Of a DNA stretch of 5,069 nucleotides, positions 4,444-5,069 are shown one piece after another. The first letter of the stretch is position 1. The number at the start of each line of letters is the position of its first letter. The stretch comes from Bifidobacterium breve. GTDB taxonomy: Bacteria > Actinomycetota > Acidimicrobiia > IMCC26256. A model generated the notes under the pieces. It ran no database searches. It saw nothing but the letters and a program-made list of their open reading frames with translations, and was not told the DNA's origin. A program made the position numbers and the translations under genes. Location: assembly GCA_945907055.1 (NCBI GenBank), contig CAMDSG010000133.1, forward strand, positions 1 through 5,069, in the 5' to 3' direction.

Positions 4444-5069
4444 ATGAAGCCTGACTTGATTATTGACTGCGACCCAGGGCATGACGATGCGATGGCCATC
4501 TGCGTTGGAGCGAATCGAGGGCACTTAATAGGGGTTACAACCGTTGCCGGCAATGTCTCTCTCGAGCACACAACCAACAACGCACTTGCTGTAGTACAGA
4601 TGCTCGGGATCGATGTTGAGGTTCACTCTGGTGCCAATGGCCCGATCAATGGTGAGGCTGGGCGCTTTGCATCGTTTGTTCATGGAGAGAATGGACTTGT
4701 AGGAGCCACCTTGCCAGAGATTACGAAACAGGTTTCATCAACAGATGCTGCGGATTACATACTCTCTGCAACGATCGAGCATCCTGGCGCGTGGATCGTG
4801 GCGATTGGGCCATTAACAAATATTGCAACTGCTCTACAGCGAGACCCAGCGCTCATTGACCGAATCTCCGGTATCTCAATTATGGGTGGTGGCACCTACG
4901 GAAATATCACTGCCGCAGCGGAGTTCAATATTCACTTCGACCCCGAGGCTGCAGAGATCGTCTTCAATAGTGGTGCGCCCATTATCCAGTGTGGTTTAGA
5001 TGTCACACACCAACTATTAGTCACCGACGCGCTCGTCGAAGCAACTGCACAAATCGGAAATAACTTTGG
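4444..5069 (+). CDS. Inosine/uridine-type nucleoside hydrolase (3' end outside the window)
   Basis: The N-terminal 208 residues of a ribonucleoside hydrolase are present; the family is usually about 300-330 residues long. These enzymes cleave the N-glycosidic bond of nucleosides to free base and ribose in purine/pyrimidine salvage, in the cytoplasm. Visible motifs are DCDPGHDD (8-15, the calcium-binding aspartates), GVTTVAGN (30-37), HGENGLVG (80-87), AIGPLTNIA (120-128, with T125 as the metal-site Thr), MGGGTYGN (147-154), AEFN (159-162, with E160 and N162 binding ribose), DPEAA and GLDVTH. The catalytic His/Asp pair in the last third is not in the window, so base preference cannot be judged. 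The ATG at 4444 is chosen because similarity to the relic upstream begins there; in-frame ATGs at 4411 and 4426 are possible, and none has a strong ribosome site. It is divergent from the 76/187-residue pair. Confidence 0.93.
   Translation, partial: MKPDLIIDCDPGHDDAMAICVGANRGHLIGVTTVAGNVSLEHTTNNALAVVQMLGIDVEVHSGANGPINGEAGRFASFVHGENGLVGATLPEITKQVSSTDAADYILSATIEHPGAWIVAIGPLTNIATALQRDPALIDRISGISIMGGGTYGNITAAAEFNIHFDPEAAEIVFNSGAPIIQCGLDVTHQLLVTDALVEATAQIGNNF

Overview
The window is about 5 kb of bacterial DNA. It carries eight coding regions, two of them cut by the window edges, plus one clear gene fragment. Base composition looks close to 50% GC (judged by eye, not counted). The best-recognised families (PemK/MazF-fold proteins, a Coq4-type protein with a TerB-like front half, and a pair of small proteins often seen in actinobacterial and phage-like gene sets) would suit an actinobacterium of moderate GC. 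That assignment is tentative. No rRNA, tRNA, CRISPR array or recognisable transposase was seen.

Left part (1-1639): the tail of an unknown plus-strand gene overlaps a 140-residue basic protein of unknown function. That gene converges on a 348-residue minus-strand protein, and their stop codons interlock. The 348-residue protein has a helical N-terminal region, a basic linker and a C-terminal domain that reads as a PemK/MazF-type barrel.

Centre (1640-2288): a divergent intergenic region holds a striking inverted repeat, with identical 10-bp cores inside 16-bp half-sites. It separates the 348-residue gene from a second, smaller plus-strand PemK/MazF-fold gene of 136 residues. The two proteins align with each other over the barrel. 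No ordinary antitoxin gene is visible beside either one. A divergent pair of PemK-like genes around one symmetric control site is the most unusual arrangement in the window.

Right-centre (2289-3535): a minus-strand gene encodes a TerB-like helical region followed by a Coq4-like domain with an exact HDxxH-x11-E metal-site motif. Its upstream region has two copies of a 16-bp direct repeat. Just beyond lies a short relic of the 5' end of a nucleoside hydrolase gene.

Right end (3536-5069): a translationally coupled minus-strand pair encodes a 76-residue protein ending in Gly-Gly and a 187-residue partner. It is divergent from an intact but 3'-truncated nucleoside hydrolase gene. The relic at 3416-3478 matches the start of this gene at all 15 residues of the shared stretch, but with several synonymous changes. 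This suggests a second, diverged copy that has decayed rather than a very recent duplication. The whole window reads as an accessory or rearranged region.
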